Shown here: positions 36,158-48,122 of the stretch, piece by piece | How the letters are laid out: each line of letters starts with the position of its first letter | Numbering within the stretch: the stretch's first letter is position 1 | Assembly: GCA_037892935.1 (NCBI GenBank) | Contig: JAYXKI010000004.1 | Coordinates: 1,240,001-1,304,000 of the forward strand | Source of the DNA: Phlebopus portentosus | Taxonomy: Eukaryota; Basidiomycota; Agaricomycetes; Boletales; Boletinellaceae | Length of the DNA: 64,000 nucleotides | Reading direction: 5' to 3' | Made by a program: the position numbers and the translations under genes | The notes under the pieces: model-generated | What the model saw: the letters and a program-made list of their open reading frames with translations, nothing else | What the model was told of the DNA's origin: nothing | Database searches by the model: none

Positions 36158-38207
36158 ATGACATACTATCTCGCGACAATCTCTGCTTTCTTCGCCCTCC
36201 TGTTAGCCAAGTATCCAGATAGGTATATTGGTACCCGGCCACGCAAAGACCTGCCTGGACCGAAAGGCATCCCGATATTCGGGAACCTCCTTCAAATCAT
36301 TCCAAATATCAAACGGATGATTTTTTGGATGGATACCGTGGGCGCATTGCATGGTCCGCTGTATACATTCACCATGCCCAGCTGGGGCAGATGTATAGTG
36401 GTGAATCATCCCAGTTGGCTTGAACACATTCGTAAGAGTAAGTTGCATGTTGACGTGTATCCAGTCGTACATAGCACTAAAAGCAAGCTATAGATGACAC
36501 AATGGTCTACACTAAAGGAATGGCGACTCTTGCAATATTCAAGGAGTTTCCCGGACCCATGAGCCCGTTTGCGACAGACGGCACGTCATGGCGCTCATGC
36601 CGCAAGCTCATATCGTAAAACTCACCTCCTGACACAATCGTCCAACGATCTGACCAACGGACTTAAGGCCCATTTTTTCAGTGAAGAACTTCAATATACA
36701 AGTCTCCACGGCGATGAATGAGGTAAACTCATTCCGATCGAGCATTTCTCAGCTAATAACAGGCTAGATCATCCCGATTGCTGTGGACATGCTCCTCTCC
36801 GCAGCAGATGAGGGAGTTCAATTTGATTGGAACAGTAGGCAAATCTTTTTGACTGCAGCATAGGCGTCGTGTTTAAGAATCTTGATGCAGACTTCAGTGG
36901 GCGAGTTGCAATCTCCGTGCTGTATCGCATGGCTTTCGGACTGGATCCGGAAACCATCAACCCTGACTATAGGTGTCTTAATGAACCTGATGCTTTGGTT
37001 GCAGCAATGCACGAATGTAACACGACGTCGAGCGGGTAAGCCCTTACATTCTGCCCTTACATTCTTCCCTGACATGCGCGATAATTTCTATTATTCAGGC
37101 GCCTGTACAATCCCATATGGAAAATCACTGACAAGGTTTTCGCATTTGTGACTTTACGAAGGTTTATATGCTAAACTTTAGCAGTTTTGTGGAACTCAGC
37201 GTCGGTTCAACAATGCTCGATCCGTGCTCTATGAAACAGCGGGGTCAGTCTTGCGCAAACGCCGAGCGCAACTTTCCAGCGAGACAAAAGATGGCGGACA
37301 GACTGCTCTTGGCACCGATTTCCTCAGTGCGATGATTGATAGCGGTCTGTCAGATTCCGAAATTTGCGGCACTATAGTTACTATATTCTTCGCCGGTCAT
37401 GATAACTTCTTGAATGTTCTCGGGTGGTCACTTTACGAGCTTTCGCGTGAGTCGAATTGGCTTGCTCGCATGCGCGATGAAGCCTTCGAGCAGACGGTAT
37501 CTGACAGCGTACTAAAGTATGGTGACATATCTGTAAGTGACCTGTCATGCTCAATGTTGATTTCTGTTTCTAAACGTACTTTCTGCACGTCGGAATAGAG
37601 ATATCCTGTTCATCTCGCTGTGTTTTATGAGACACTTCGCCTTTGGCCTGGAGTTCCTAAGAATGCTCGCTATGCAGAGGAGGATGATGTACTTCCTGCA
37701 GTACCAGAGATCGGGATAGCAGCAGTCAAGGTGAATCGTGGCGACTATGTCTTGTGGTCGGACAGATATATGATGCGCAGCGAAATTGTGAGTTTTTGAT
37801 ATACCGGTTTCTTTTCTTGACTCAGGTAGCCGTTCTGATTCCCATGTTTAACTAGGTTTGGGGTCATGACGCCAAAAAATTCAATCCAGGAAGGTTTCTA
37901 GATGAAGCTGGACAGTTTATCAAACCTCCTGCTCCCAAGTTTCATGCATTTGGTTCAGGCCCAAGATTATGGTAAGTGTGACTATAATTCTGAATAGATA
38001 CCGTTGCTCGTCAACTAATGCTTTGTGTCATCGCTGTCCAGTCCTGGTGCACAGCTTGCTACCTATGAGTTTGTCGCTATATGGGCGGCGATCCTACCGC
38101 ATCTCGATATTGTGCCCTTGGATAATTCTGAGCGCACAATGAAAGACTCGTTTACAAGTACAATGAATGGAGAGTTCTTGGTTGAGGCGAGAAGGCTCGT
38201 GAAGTAG
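36158..38207 (+). CDS. Cytochrome P450 (first)
   Basis: Membrane-anchored heme monooxygenase. N-terminal helix MTYYLATISAFFALLLAKYP, then proline hinge DLPGPKGIPIFGNLLQI, TYTKG-like segment, FATDGTSWRSCRKLIS joined through an intron to PIFSVKNFNIQVSTAMNE, then IIPIAVDMLLSAADEGVQFD, RVAISVLYRMAFGLDPETIN, I-helix TIFFAGHDNFLNVLGWSLYE, K-helix ETLR (ExxR), and heme loop FGSGPRLCPGAQLA with the cysteine ligand. The end is EARRLVK at 38207. Many introns, one ending unusually late at GGCTAG, but the frame is kept throughout. The I-helix has Asn where the conserved proton-relay Thr is expected (AGHDN instead of AGHDT). Divergent from the MFS exporter, convergent with MFS gene 38699-40656. Substrate unknown. 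Confidence 0.87.
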
Positions 38208-38698
38208 GAAGGTGGAATGATATATACTGCCTTCTCGTATGGATGCCTTCGTTGGAAACGTTAGCTTTGTTCTCTTTTTGAAAATAATATTATGCGATAT
38301 TCATGGAAAATTGGTTCACACTGTCCAAAGTGAAACGCGCATATTCTATAGTCTGAGGCCTATGTGCATAGCTTCAAGATCAAACGAGGAGATCTCCTCG
38401 AATTTCCTGATCTAATTTACAGCACCTCTTAGTTTTTGGTACTATATAAGCGATCTCCATAATCAAAGCCTCATGCCCACAGAAGTTCGATATTCACGGC
38501 AAGTATGCAGTGCATAGTGGATTCGCTAAACTATTCTGTCAGATGCAAGCGCACTATTCGGTCATGATAGGAAATACGGAAGCGGAAGGTGCATCCCGAT
38601 GTGCCCAATGAGAACAGTGATTTATTCATATCACTAGAAAACATGCAGCCTAAGGAGTACACGGAGAACACAAGCTTGGAGAGAGAACTCTAGAACCG
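38208..38698. other. Intergenic region between convergent genes
   Basis: About 490 bp; a TATATAAG element at about 38445 has no obvious gene after it. Nothing else recognised. Confidence 0.35.
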
Positions 38699-40656
38699 TC
38701 AAAATTTCTGTTTAAGGTCCGGCTGGCCTGCAAGACGCGCCATTATCGCAAACACAGCACTCGCACTAATAAAGGCCCCGATGAAGCACTGCAATCCGAC
38801 GTAGGAACCTCCGTCTGTGCTTAATAATGCTTGGGGTTTTCATATTAGTAGATATAGGTGAGATCGATTATAAACAACGAACCACCCGCAATTGAGGGCC
38901 CCGTGAGGATTCCTGGAGCCATTCCTGTCCTGGGGAACTTAGAGTTAATATGTCGCGTTCACCGAAGCGGCGCGTCCTGTACGAACATGAAAATTCCGAC
39001 CCGAGAGCCAATTTTGGTTGTGTCCGATGTCAGTTGGACAGTACAAGAAGGTGATATAGATAAGTATGCCCCTATGAATAGAGTCGAAAGTCGTCTCATA
39101 GATAAGTGACAGAATTCGAAGAAAACTCATACCTGAGGTGAACCCGAATCTTTGACATGCAAAGAATGTCATATCTTCGATAGCATAGACGCGAAAAATG
39201 AAAAAGTAGGAACTTACATAAGAGCGAAGAAGATTAGCTCTACAGCTGTGTGCGACGTGATCCATATGGCGAAGACTGACGCGATGCACAGAAATATAGT
39301 GCAAATCATTATATTAAATCTGCCCAACTAAGCAAGAGGTCAGAGGAAGTGATGCCGTCTCGGAAGAATGAATGAAGGCAACCCTGTCAGCGACATGACC
39401 AAGACTAACACGCCCAAGCAGGCCCGCGGCGTTCATAATCGAAATGAGATAGAATGCAAGATTGGCACTGATTTTCTCCCGGAGCGCATAGAGCTCAATA
39501 TACCAGAAAGGTGTGTATAATCCTTGGTATGAGTCAGTACGGCAGAACTGGGAGCATAGTTGTTACTGACCGAATGCAATGAAGAAACCGCTGATGACAT
39601 GCAATAAAAAGGGCTTATCCTTATAGACAGACCGATCAATCAACGGAACTCCCGCACGAGGCGGAAATCTTTCTTTCACGAAAGGAATCGAGATCCCTTG
39701 CAGAGCAAAGCACATGAAAGCAAGTGTCCTGACGGTCCACGGAAATCCGATAGACTGGAACAGCTTTGAAAGCATGATTGGGAATATGACACCACTCAGG
39801 CTTGAACCGGCAACGACCTGAAAGTATGACAGGTCAGTGAAACGAAGGGACAGAAATAAGAGTTTTTTGTCACGAACAATTCCAAGTGCGAATGCACGGC
39901 GCCTCATGAACCAATGGTTCGGAACAGAAAGCTACACATTGCCGGCACGTTGTAAGCACGGATTTGGGGAATAATTGGGAACACGTGTCACCAAGGGATA
40001 GAACCTGAAAGAATGAAGGGCGGATAGCGATGAGCTGCGCGTAGTTGTTCTTTACAATACAAGAGCGTACTGAATGGCTATTCCGAGTCCCAGACCAAGG
40101 CCTTGGGAAAGAATAATCTGATAATATCTTTTCGCCAGGGACAACATCATGAGACTGAAAGTAGAAAGGAGCCATCCGATGATAAGGAGTGTCTATGATG
40201 TAGGTGTTACTACAGACCGTGCTCATTGCCAAGATGAAAATATTAGCTTACTCGTGAGCCGTACGAATCGAATGCCCAACCAGATACAATCCCACCGAGA
40301 TACATCAGCCCTAGCTGTATGTTGCCTATCCAGGCAATATCAGCTGCAGAATGATCTGCAAGCTGGTTCTCGATGTAGTAGGTTTGGAAAACTCCATATG
40401 CGTTCAATTGGCCTGCAATATGATGCGAGAAATTCATGACTCATTTTGCGGAATACGGATAGACGACACACGTACCATAAGATGTGAATGACAAAAGAAA
40501 GCAGCTGACGATAGTCATCCATGCTCGGAACCCACCGTCAGGAAATGTAGGGCCTTGGACTGGCTTCGTACCAGGTTCTTCAAGCGGCTCTTCTTTCTGA
40601 GCGACCTGCAATTCGAACTTGGGTTCACCCAAAGAGTCGTGTTCGTCCTTTGACAT
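38699..40656 (-). CDS. MFS transporter, monocarboxylate-transporter-like (second)
   Basis: Membrane carrier of the same MCT-like branch as the gene at the left edge. Start ATG complementary to 40654-40656 (MSKDEHDSLGEPKFELQ), an acidic leader, then PDGGFRAWMTIVSCFLLSFT, NAYGVFQTYYIENQL, AWIGNIQLGLMYLGGIVSG, RRRAFALGIV, VVAGSSLSGVIFPIMLSKLF, WTVRTLAFMCFALQGISIPF, YTPFWYIELYALREK, AAGLLGRVSLGHVADR, TGMAPGILTGPSIAGG and a last exon ending RLAGQPDLKQKF. About nine short introns; no frame break noticed in the exons checked. Same strand as, and downstream of, the flavin monooxygenase. Could move a substrate or product of that enzyme; inference only. Confidence 0.88.
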
Positions 40657-41111
40657 TGTGGATACTCTGAGTACAGGAGAGACTGAGGTCTGGAGAGAAG
40701 GTCGTGAAATAGTCACATTTTGTCGGCGTTCATGAATTAGGCCGAAGCAAGGCAGTACCGAGAGAACAATGCCCCAAAATAGACTCGTATAGGGGCCACT
40801 TCGCTGTTTGTTATCAACATTCAAGGCCATCAAAATATTTCCTTCATTGCGTTCGCACCCGTTCTTAATAAGAGCTTAAGTCAATCAACACGGAAGTCTG
40901 TCTATGAAGGAGATGATAAAGAGACCCGATATCCTGTCGGTTTCCGCGGAAAGCGACCTCAGATGGGAATCGATCACTGACCACGGAAGCTCCAACTTCA
41001 AGAAGTACTCTTCGATTTCAAATTCGTACCTTCACCATGCGCGAAGCATTCCTAAACCGTGGTCAGCGACTGCATGTGAAGTTTCATAACAATCTTTGAG
41101 TTACAGTACAC

Positions 41112-41141
41112 ATATCACATCGATATCACATCGATATCACA
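41112..41141. repeat. Short tandem repeat, 11-bp unit
   Basis: ATATCACATCG occurs twice in a row plus a partial third copy, between the MFS and monooxygenase genes on the minus strand. No function inferred. Confidence 0.75.
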
Positions 41142-41215
41142 ACCATGCGATCACAACACCATAATAGAAGACTGGATACTCTCAGACTACTTGATATTAC
41201 ATCAATGGAAAGTAT

Positions 41216-43832
41216 TCAGATGCTCCACCGTTCATCGAAGATTCCCAGTTCTTGGGCTTTGATTTCTGAAATAAGAAGTATATTCTCAGTAGCAGACTTT
41301 GATGCCAATAGCGAATTGACATACGGAGAGCAAGATAGTGAGAGTACAGACGGGACATGGCAAAGTTCCCTGGGAAATATCCCATTAGTGACTTCTTGAG
41401 TGTGAACATCGCAATCCTCACCAGCGGCAAAGTATAGCTGCGTGTGTCCCGAACTACGCCAGGCACTCCGTAGCTCTCCTTCCGAGTCTATTCCCCAGAG
41501 TGGCGAAAGCGCTTTCGCGACTTCAGGACTGCAGACTTCATTCGCGATTTCGCGTTGATCTCCGAATCTATTTACGTGAGTGCAATGTGGCGCAGTGTTG
41601 AGTGTACGAGGATTCCACAATGACAAGGAACGCTCACCCTGTGGCAAAGACCACAATATCCGCATTTAATTCGACTCCATCCGTGAACTTCAAGCCAGTA
41701 CGAGTAAATTCTTGTATTTCTCCTCCTGATTTCAAGCGAATGTCACCATTTGCGATGAGCGAGCTCGCTCCGACATCTTGAATTACTAGAATGAACTAAT
41801 GTTTAACCATTCGCCGAATCAATACGTACCGACATAGTAGCCACCGCCAGTTCTTAGGAAGGCCTGCACGGCCCCTGCATTATCAGGGCCCATATTAAGT
41901 TTGAACCCGACTGATTCAAGCCGCGCTCGAATATCCCTTTGTCAAAGTCAGTGTTCACGCGCAAAGAACGATTATTCGGGACTTACTTATCGATAGACGC
42001 AGCGATCCCTGCCGTTACGCGTTGATGCAGTAGCTGTGCCACTGAGTTTGGTAGCGACGCAGTAAGTCTATCCGCAACTTCGAGAGGTGGACCATTCTCG
42101 CTGTACATGCCTAATTCAAACGGTCACTTGTTTTGTCCAGGAAGAACCAAAGAGACCATAGAGAGCACTCTTACCGCTGACTATTGCTGCAAGTGCTTTC
42201 ATCGAGATAACATAAACCGAGGAACGCTGGTACCTTCAGGCACAAAGTATATTATTACGAATGTCTCGCATAGAGAGTGCCCGATGGCGTACATCGTTAC
42301 ATCGATTCCATGGGTCGCGAAGTCTTGAGCAATATCATGGCCTTTGAGAGCTCTTGAGTGAGAAGCGTTCCACTGGGGTGACTAGAGCTTACCCGAATTT
42401 CCCGCACCGACTACGATGGCCTTTTTCCCTTTATAATCCCTGGCAGACACGAAGGACGAGGAATGCACAACAGTTCCGTTAAACATGTCCTGATGTAATG
42501 AAGTCAGCGATGTTGGTCCTCCACGATTGTTGCATAGACGTACTCGACCTGGCACATCTGGCATGACCGGCCTGCCACCGCCCAGCCCAGTCGCAAATAC
42601 CAGATGCTTCACTTTCATGGACCGGGTTGAGCCATCCATCTGTGCAATAGCTACGTCCCATATATTATTGGTTTCATCCCAGGAGGCGCTGCAAATGCTG
42701 CTCGATGTCCAAACATTCAAGTCCAGAGACTTCGCGTAGCACTCAAGCCAGTCTGCGAGCTAAACCAAATCTCAGGATATTCGATCGTGATGCAGATCAC
42801 CGAGTATTCACCTTGTCCTTTGGAGAGTATACCGGCCAAGTGGAAGGGAATCTTTATAGCAGTATCAGTGAATCAACTGCAGCATAAGACAAGCAAAGAA
42901 ATCGTACTGCATGAATGGGAACTGGTCGTACCCTGCGACACTTCAGAAAGACCAAAGAAGAGACATGGAGAACCGCTCACAGATAGGGTCATGAGTGCAG
43001 AGCGCCTCGTAACGATTCCTCCACTTCCAATGGTTGGTCAGTTTCTCGGATTTTAAGCTCACTACCGAACTTACGTTATCACCAATTTGGTGGTTCTTGT
43101 CGATGACTAGACAGTCGACGTCCATCTGCGCAAGATTCGCAGCTAATTCAAGACCGCTGTGTCCCGCACCGACGATCAAAACGGTTGGATCACGGTCAGG
43201 GAATTTCATTTTCTGCTCTTGTTTCTCTCTCCATGCGTGCTCCTGTGCAGCGTTACGCACATTCTAGAGATGAATGATGCGAGTCCGTATGCGAATGTAG
43301 CCAAGATAATAACGCTAACCTGAAAATCGTATCCATTGAGCGATTCGAGGCTGGTGCTGAGAGTGTAGGCTTTCCATTTCCCGTCGGATGTTGGAACGAG
43401 GCGTGCATAACCTAGGCCCTTTCCAACATTTGTCTTCAAGTCAAAACCAAACTGAATCCAAGACAAATCCGGAAATGGACTACGCAATACTGGGGCACGG
43501 AAAGAGTCCGCTGCAATCTCGGACACAGAGAGGCCAGAAGACTCCGATCGAGCGTCGATGAGAGCGCGTATCTTATCTATCCCATGAAGAGACCTGTAAT
43601 CCCAAGTCAGAGCAAGGATGTCCTTCCATACGGCATCGTCCAAAAAGAGCTCAGAAAGGGAGTCTAGACTGTCACGTGGATGCGACGAAGTAGTACTAGT
43701 AGTCAGGACTTTTGCGAGGCGATTCAACCAGTCTGAAGCGACGTTGGCGGGTGACACGTTGTCAGGTACGCTTGCCCGAAGGCGATCGAGAGTCGGGAGG
43801 GTCGGTTTCGGCGAGTACACTGATGAAGTCAT
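41216..43832 (-). CDS. Flavin-containing monooxygenase with N-terminal NTF2-like region
   Basis: FAD/NADPH monooxygenase of the fungal FMO or Baeyer-Villiger-like type. Residues 1 to about 140 look like an NTF2-like fold (WLNRLAKVL; LFLDDAVWKDILALTWDYRS, the segment common in these fungal proteins). Then FAD motif VLIVGAGHSGLELAANLAQM, WRNRYEALCTHDPI joined to WYDQFPFM, STWPVYSPKDK, LADWLECYAKSLDLNVW, the FMO signature FNGTVVHSSSF (FxGxxxHxxxF), NADPH motif AIVVGAGNSG, VVFATG-type motif, DQREIANEV, LSPLWGIDSEGELRSAWRSS, LYFAAG and a last exon with IKAQELGIFDERWSI. All joins checked keep frame. The start is MTSSVYS (43830-43832); an in-frame upstream start at 43919 would add 29 residues. The first exon and promoter are duplicated at 46362-46679. 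Confidence 0.9.
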
Positions 43833-44039
43833 GTTTCTCGACACAATACGAAAAGTCTGGGGTGACCGGCGGACGTGTGGTGTTGGTATACGAACGCGAG
43901 AACGGGCGATGAAGGGCATTGGTAGAGTGGGCTCTAAGCTAACGTGCGAAAGAAAACGGAGGACCGGCGTTCAGAGAACATAGCACCCTCGATATTGGCA
44001 CGTCGCGTCTGCAGTTCACTAGCATCAACATTGTAAGAA
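43718..44039. repeat. Direct repeat copy 1 (5' end and upstream region of the monooxygenase)
   Basis: This stretch recurs at 46362-46679 in the same orientation with about seven substitutions and one 4-nt gap by eye. It spans roughly the first 38 codons of the monooxygenase and about 200 bp upstream. The two copies bracket DUF6534 gene 3. Confidence 0.92.
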
Positions 44040-44335
44040 GGTGTGATAGAAGACATAGAAGTGAGATAGATGGCGGCGACGGAGGCAGAAGAAAACATAC
44101 GCAAGGACCCCGGATAGTCGGCAGATAAGTCGGCTTCACTAATGCTCGCGAATATTTGAAATTGATGGATACAACATCAAAGTTCGTACATGTCATATAA
44201 TCCAGCTGCCTTTTTTCAATCTTTTGTTCTCACTCTTTACCAAGGAGGAACTCTGAATACTTATATGATAGTCATGAGCGTGGGCCGTCTTCACTAGCAA
44301 GTGCTATTGCCCACCTCCAGATCCATTTAGTCACT
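43833..44335. promoter_or_regulatory. Divergent promoter region, monooxygenase / DUF6534 gene 3
   Basis: 500 bp between divergent starts; the left 200 bp belong to the duplicated block. No clear TATA box. A pyrimidine-rich stretch precedes the DUF6534 ATG. Confidence 0.4.
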
Positions 44336-46234
44336 ATGTCCACCTCCCCAGATATTTCCTCAGTTCAGGCTGCTCTTGAGCAAACGCTTGGCTATCAGCT
44401 CATCGGTGCCTTCATTTCTCTCGCGTTCGTGCAATCCTTCCTTTCCTTCAATTTTCATATTCTCGTATTTACCGCTGTTGTTGCCAGAGTCTACGGGATC
44501 ACAGTCCTGCAAACCTATCTATACTTTTCCAATTTTCATAAGAATGACTCGAAAGGACTACAAGCACTGGTATGATTTGTGCTACTTCTATCGCCTTCGT
44601 CTAACTCTATCAAATAATAGGTTGTGCTACTCTGGTGCTCTTTCACAACTTCAGAAACTTGCTTTTACTAATCTGCTACGCTATTCTCTAGGATTCTAGA
44701 CACAATATGCTCGATTTTAGTTGCACATGCTCTGTACGTCGTCTTGGTGAAAGGCTGGGGAGACGTTTCAGTTTTGACGAAAGCCCCTGTGTGCGTACCA
44801 ATTTTATTTTAGTTATGTAATGACTTCCTGCTTATTACATCCGGACAGTACATTTGTGGTGCGTTTCGGTACACAACCTGATAATTTACTCTGATCTATC
44901 TCTCCGTGCTTAGTTGGAGAACGGATTCACGGTCAGTAGCAATTGAATAACAATTACATATGCTCATAATCCAATTTTCTTCTTTCCCATCAGGTTTTGC
45001 TTACGTGGATAGTGCAGCTGTACGTCTTGACTTGCATTATTCTCTTTTCTGAAATGAATGCAGCAGACTTGGCCTGAATAGATGCTAATTTTTTTCTTTC
45101 AGATTCCTTGCACACCGTATTTGGCTAGGTCCGTCTAAGTCTTCCTCGTTAAAGCAACTATTCTGATTATCCACCAGTCAGCACAAGACGCGACTACATA
45201 ACGCCCATTTTGGTTGTAAGTCTGGGCATAAGCCATTTGGCTCTCATCGTTGATGACAATCTATCCAGATTATCATATCTGCTGGGGCATTTGGTGCGAG
45301 CATTTCTTTAGCATGGCAAGGATACAATGCTTACCAGTCGAGTTACTAGGTGCTGGACTAGGTTAGTTTCTTCCTTTCCGAGCCGGTCATCGATTCACAA
45401 TTCTCGATAGCGTTGACGTCGAAGATTTTCATGGAAGATATGACCGTTGTTGCGATTGAGACCGATCGTTTCATAAATGTGAGTAAATCGGCAAGCGTGA
45501 AAGCAATAGAAGCTCAAAACTCCAAATAACCAGGTTACCTGTATCATAGATCAGGGACTAGCCGCAGCTGCCGACGTGCTCATAACTCTCGGGCTTTGCT
45601 TCCATCTTCGCAAATCAAAGGATAATGAATCCGGTTTAAAAAGGTACCTCTAGTGATTGGTTATCAGACCTCATTTCTAATGCGTATGATTAGGACCAAT
45701 AATGTCATCAACTCCCTGATGATCTACTTCATTAATCGAGGTGCTTTGACAAGGTTAGTGAATAGTAGTATCAAATGTGGTTTGTATGTTGACTGCGTAC
45801 GCTCCAGTATTTTCCAGGTCCTCGCATTGGGAACGGTGAGTTCTGGGCTTCCGATTGCGATCTACCTGACAAGACCAAAACGCAACTGTCTTGTAGTATA
45901 CTGGGCTATCCTCGCAACAAAACTGGATGATCTGGCACCTTATCCTCAGCAAAGGCAAGTATTTTAGAGGTTTCTCCCATATCTCGTCGTCAGCTCATGC
46001 GTATACCCTCGAATAATCAGCATACGTCAACTCCTTGCTTGCGATTCTCAACGCTCGAACGTATTTCCAGAGGAAACTTAATGGTCACAACACCACGGTT
46101 ACTGTGTCCGGTATCCGATTCGACAACAGTATTTCTACAAGCGGCGTGTCTGCCGACATGGAATCCCAAGATGTCAGGAACTCGGACAAATTACCAATCG
46201 CCGGATGCGAGGAGTCGAAGAGGCAAGGCTGAGG
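44336..46234 (+). CDS. DUF6534 seven-helix membrane protein (copy 3)
   Basis: Third DUF6534 paralogue. First exon 44336 to about 44569 gives MSTSPDISSVQAALEQTLGY, a hydrophobic helix and VLQTYLYFSNFHKNDSKGLQ. Following small exons supply LDTICSILVAHALYVVLVKG, FVVENGFTVLLTWIVQLFLA, HRIWLVSTRRDYITPILV, ALTSKIFMEDMTVVAIE, AAAADVLITLGLCFHLRKSK, TNNVINSLMIYFINRGALTR, SIFQVLALGT and AYVNSLLAILNARTYFQRKL, then a polar tail. The exon boundary after ILATKL is not certain. The spacing of motifs matches copies 1 and 2. It is flanked on both sides by a 320-bp direct repeat, so it may have arrived with, or been isolated by, a local duplication. Confidence 0.82.
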
Positions 46235-46361
46235 CTACGTAATCTAGCGTGTAGCTTACATCGGCTGGCATAGCTATGTGTAGCTTTCTTCTTCTTCTCA
46301 TATACCGTCCTTTCTTACTTGATCATGATTTGTTGCCTGTTCGATGTGTACTCTTTGGTTC

Positions 46362-46679
46362 GGCGATTCAACCAGTCTGAAGCGACGTTGGCGGGTGACA
46401 CGTTGTCAGGTACGCTTGCCCGAAGGCGATCGAGAGTCGGGAGGGTCAGTTTCGGCGAGTACACTGATGAAGTCATGTTTCTCGACACAATACGAAAAGT
46501 CTGGGGTGACCGGCGGACGTGTGGGGTATACGAACGCGAGAATGGGCGATGAAGGGCATTGGTAGAGTGGGCTCTAAGCTAACGTGCGAAAGAAAACGGA
46601 GGACCGGCGTTCAGGGAACATAGCACCCTCGATATTGGCACGTCGCATCTGTAGTCCACTGGCATCAACATTGTAAGAA
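46362..46679. repeat. Direct repeat copy 2 (orphan 5' end of the monooxygenase)
   Basis: Near-identical to 43718-44039. It carries the first monooxygenase codons and upstream DNA on the minus strand, but no body of the gene follows on its left (DUF6534 gene 3 lies there instead). A 4-nt gap relative to copy 1 falls in the 5' untranslated or alternative-start region. Confidence 0.92.
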
Positions 46680-46925
46680 TGAAGCAGTGCTACTGTAGTG
46701 ATACAAGACAGCAGACTGGCCGGAGATTGTTGTTACGTAAGCAGACTGATTGAGGGCCGGTACTAACTCCTTCAAAGGTTTGTGGTTGGTTCTCTGGCCT
46801 CTTCCAAACAACACTATGTTGCATGACACCACCGATAGCGCGGCTTTTAAGTCTATATATCCATTCATTTCATCTCTCATGACAATTTTGTGCTCACAGA
46901 TATCAGTTCCTACAGTTGCCTCCTC

Positions 46926-48122
46926 CTAAGGACCCGAAGTCTTCACTCCTCGCGCCTTGTTAGTTTCTTTACAAACGATTACAAACGAGAAATCTATTTG
47001 CGATGAATGCGTGCGGATTGGTAAATACGCTGGAATGCCCCGGACTTCCGCAGTAACGAGATTGCTCTTCTGGATAAAGTAAGATAATCCATTATCATCG
47101 CTCAAATGTGCATCGCGAAACGAGATCCGCAGAATTTCCCGGATAATCGAATTCAATAATGCAAACGCGTCGCAATCAAGAGCATCTGCTTCCATATTTA
47201 GAAGCATCTCGAAATCTGGATAAGTATCGCGAAGGGCTTTTCGTGTACCAGCAACGAAGGTATGCCAATGCGTTAATAGTGGTGTTCATTGCATTACTGT
47301 TAGAACCCCATATCAAGGTATACCAAAAGATGAGCTGCTTCTAACATGGGGGACCTTCTTTCTGGAATTCTGGGATGGAGGCAGAGATGTACCGCCTGCC
47401 ACTCTGCGTCGGGAGACAAGAAACGCATCTGATCGGACATGAAGAACCTGCCATCGTCCATTGTGGAAAAGTCTGAAAAGGTATCCGGACAAGTGTCTCC
47501 TCGAAGAACGCGGCTTAGGATGTGCAATAGAGCTTTCGGCCAGCAAACTCTCGTAAGTGTGCACTGCATTCGCCTCTGAAAGCAGCTGAAAAGATCGTTC
47601 ATAGGAACTGCGAAGGTGTCCATGCTTCGCTTTGAGAGTCGACCCGAGAGAAAGGAATACGTATTATGGTGCAAGAATTGAACAACCCGAGGACGGCTCT
47701 TCAGGAGATGGATGACCTTGGGTGACGTTTCAACTACATTACTTATTACAGTAATCTCGGTGATGGGACCACGGCGACTCGGAGTCCTGCTATGAAGATT
47801 CTGTAGGCAGGTCTATGTTTTACTCTATTGACCTCACTGTAAGCCAAATTCAATCTGCAATCCGGCATTCCATTCATCTGCACTCGTCCAGAAAGTAATT
47901 CCGACGAAATACAAAGTTCACACCGCCGCCTGGCCATGGAATGCGTGCCTTGGTAGGTGGACGAGTTAGACTAGCTATGCTTCTCAGACGTGCAGACTGA
48001 TAGAAAATGACCAGGTAAAATGGCAATAAACGCCGAAATCTGTCCCCTGAAGGAGGGTATCTATGAAGAATTGCAGCTCGAAAACAGAACATATGGAGGC
48101 AACACAGCCAAATGACGGCCAC
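46926..48122 (-). other. Hypothetical minus-strand coding region, family not recognised
   Basis: Three adjacent open frames on the minus strand (47874-48122, 47746-47937, 47300-47674) and a fourth (46926-47207) have protein-like composition. The pair 47300-47674 and 46926-47207 could be exons: one ends EAAHLLVYLDMG, the next reads YPDFEMLLNMEADALDCDAF and then LLNSIIREILRISFRDAHLS. No catalytic or transmembrane motif was recognised. May be one degraded or lineage-specific gene. Splice sites were not established. Confidence 0.3.

Noticed and set aside
38858..39109. Plus-strand frame with GPVRIPGAIPVLGNLE, resembling a P450 N-terminal hinge
   Set aside because: It overlaps the exon encoding TGMAPGILTGPSIAGG of the MFS transporter on the other strand, and no further P450 motifs follow.
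43206..43919. Upstream in-frame ATG at 43919 as the monooxygenase start
   Set aside because: Kept as an alternative only; the extra 29 residues are basic and unconserved-looking, and the duplicated copy has a 4-nt gap there, so the start at 43832 is preferred.
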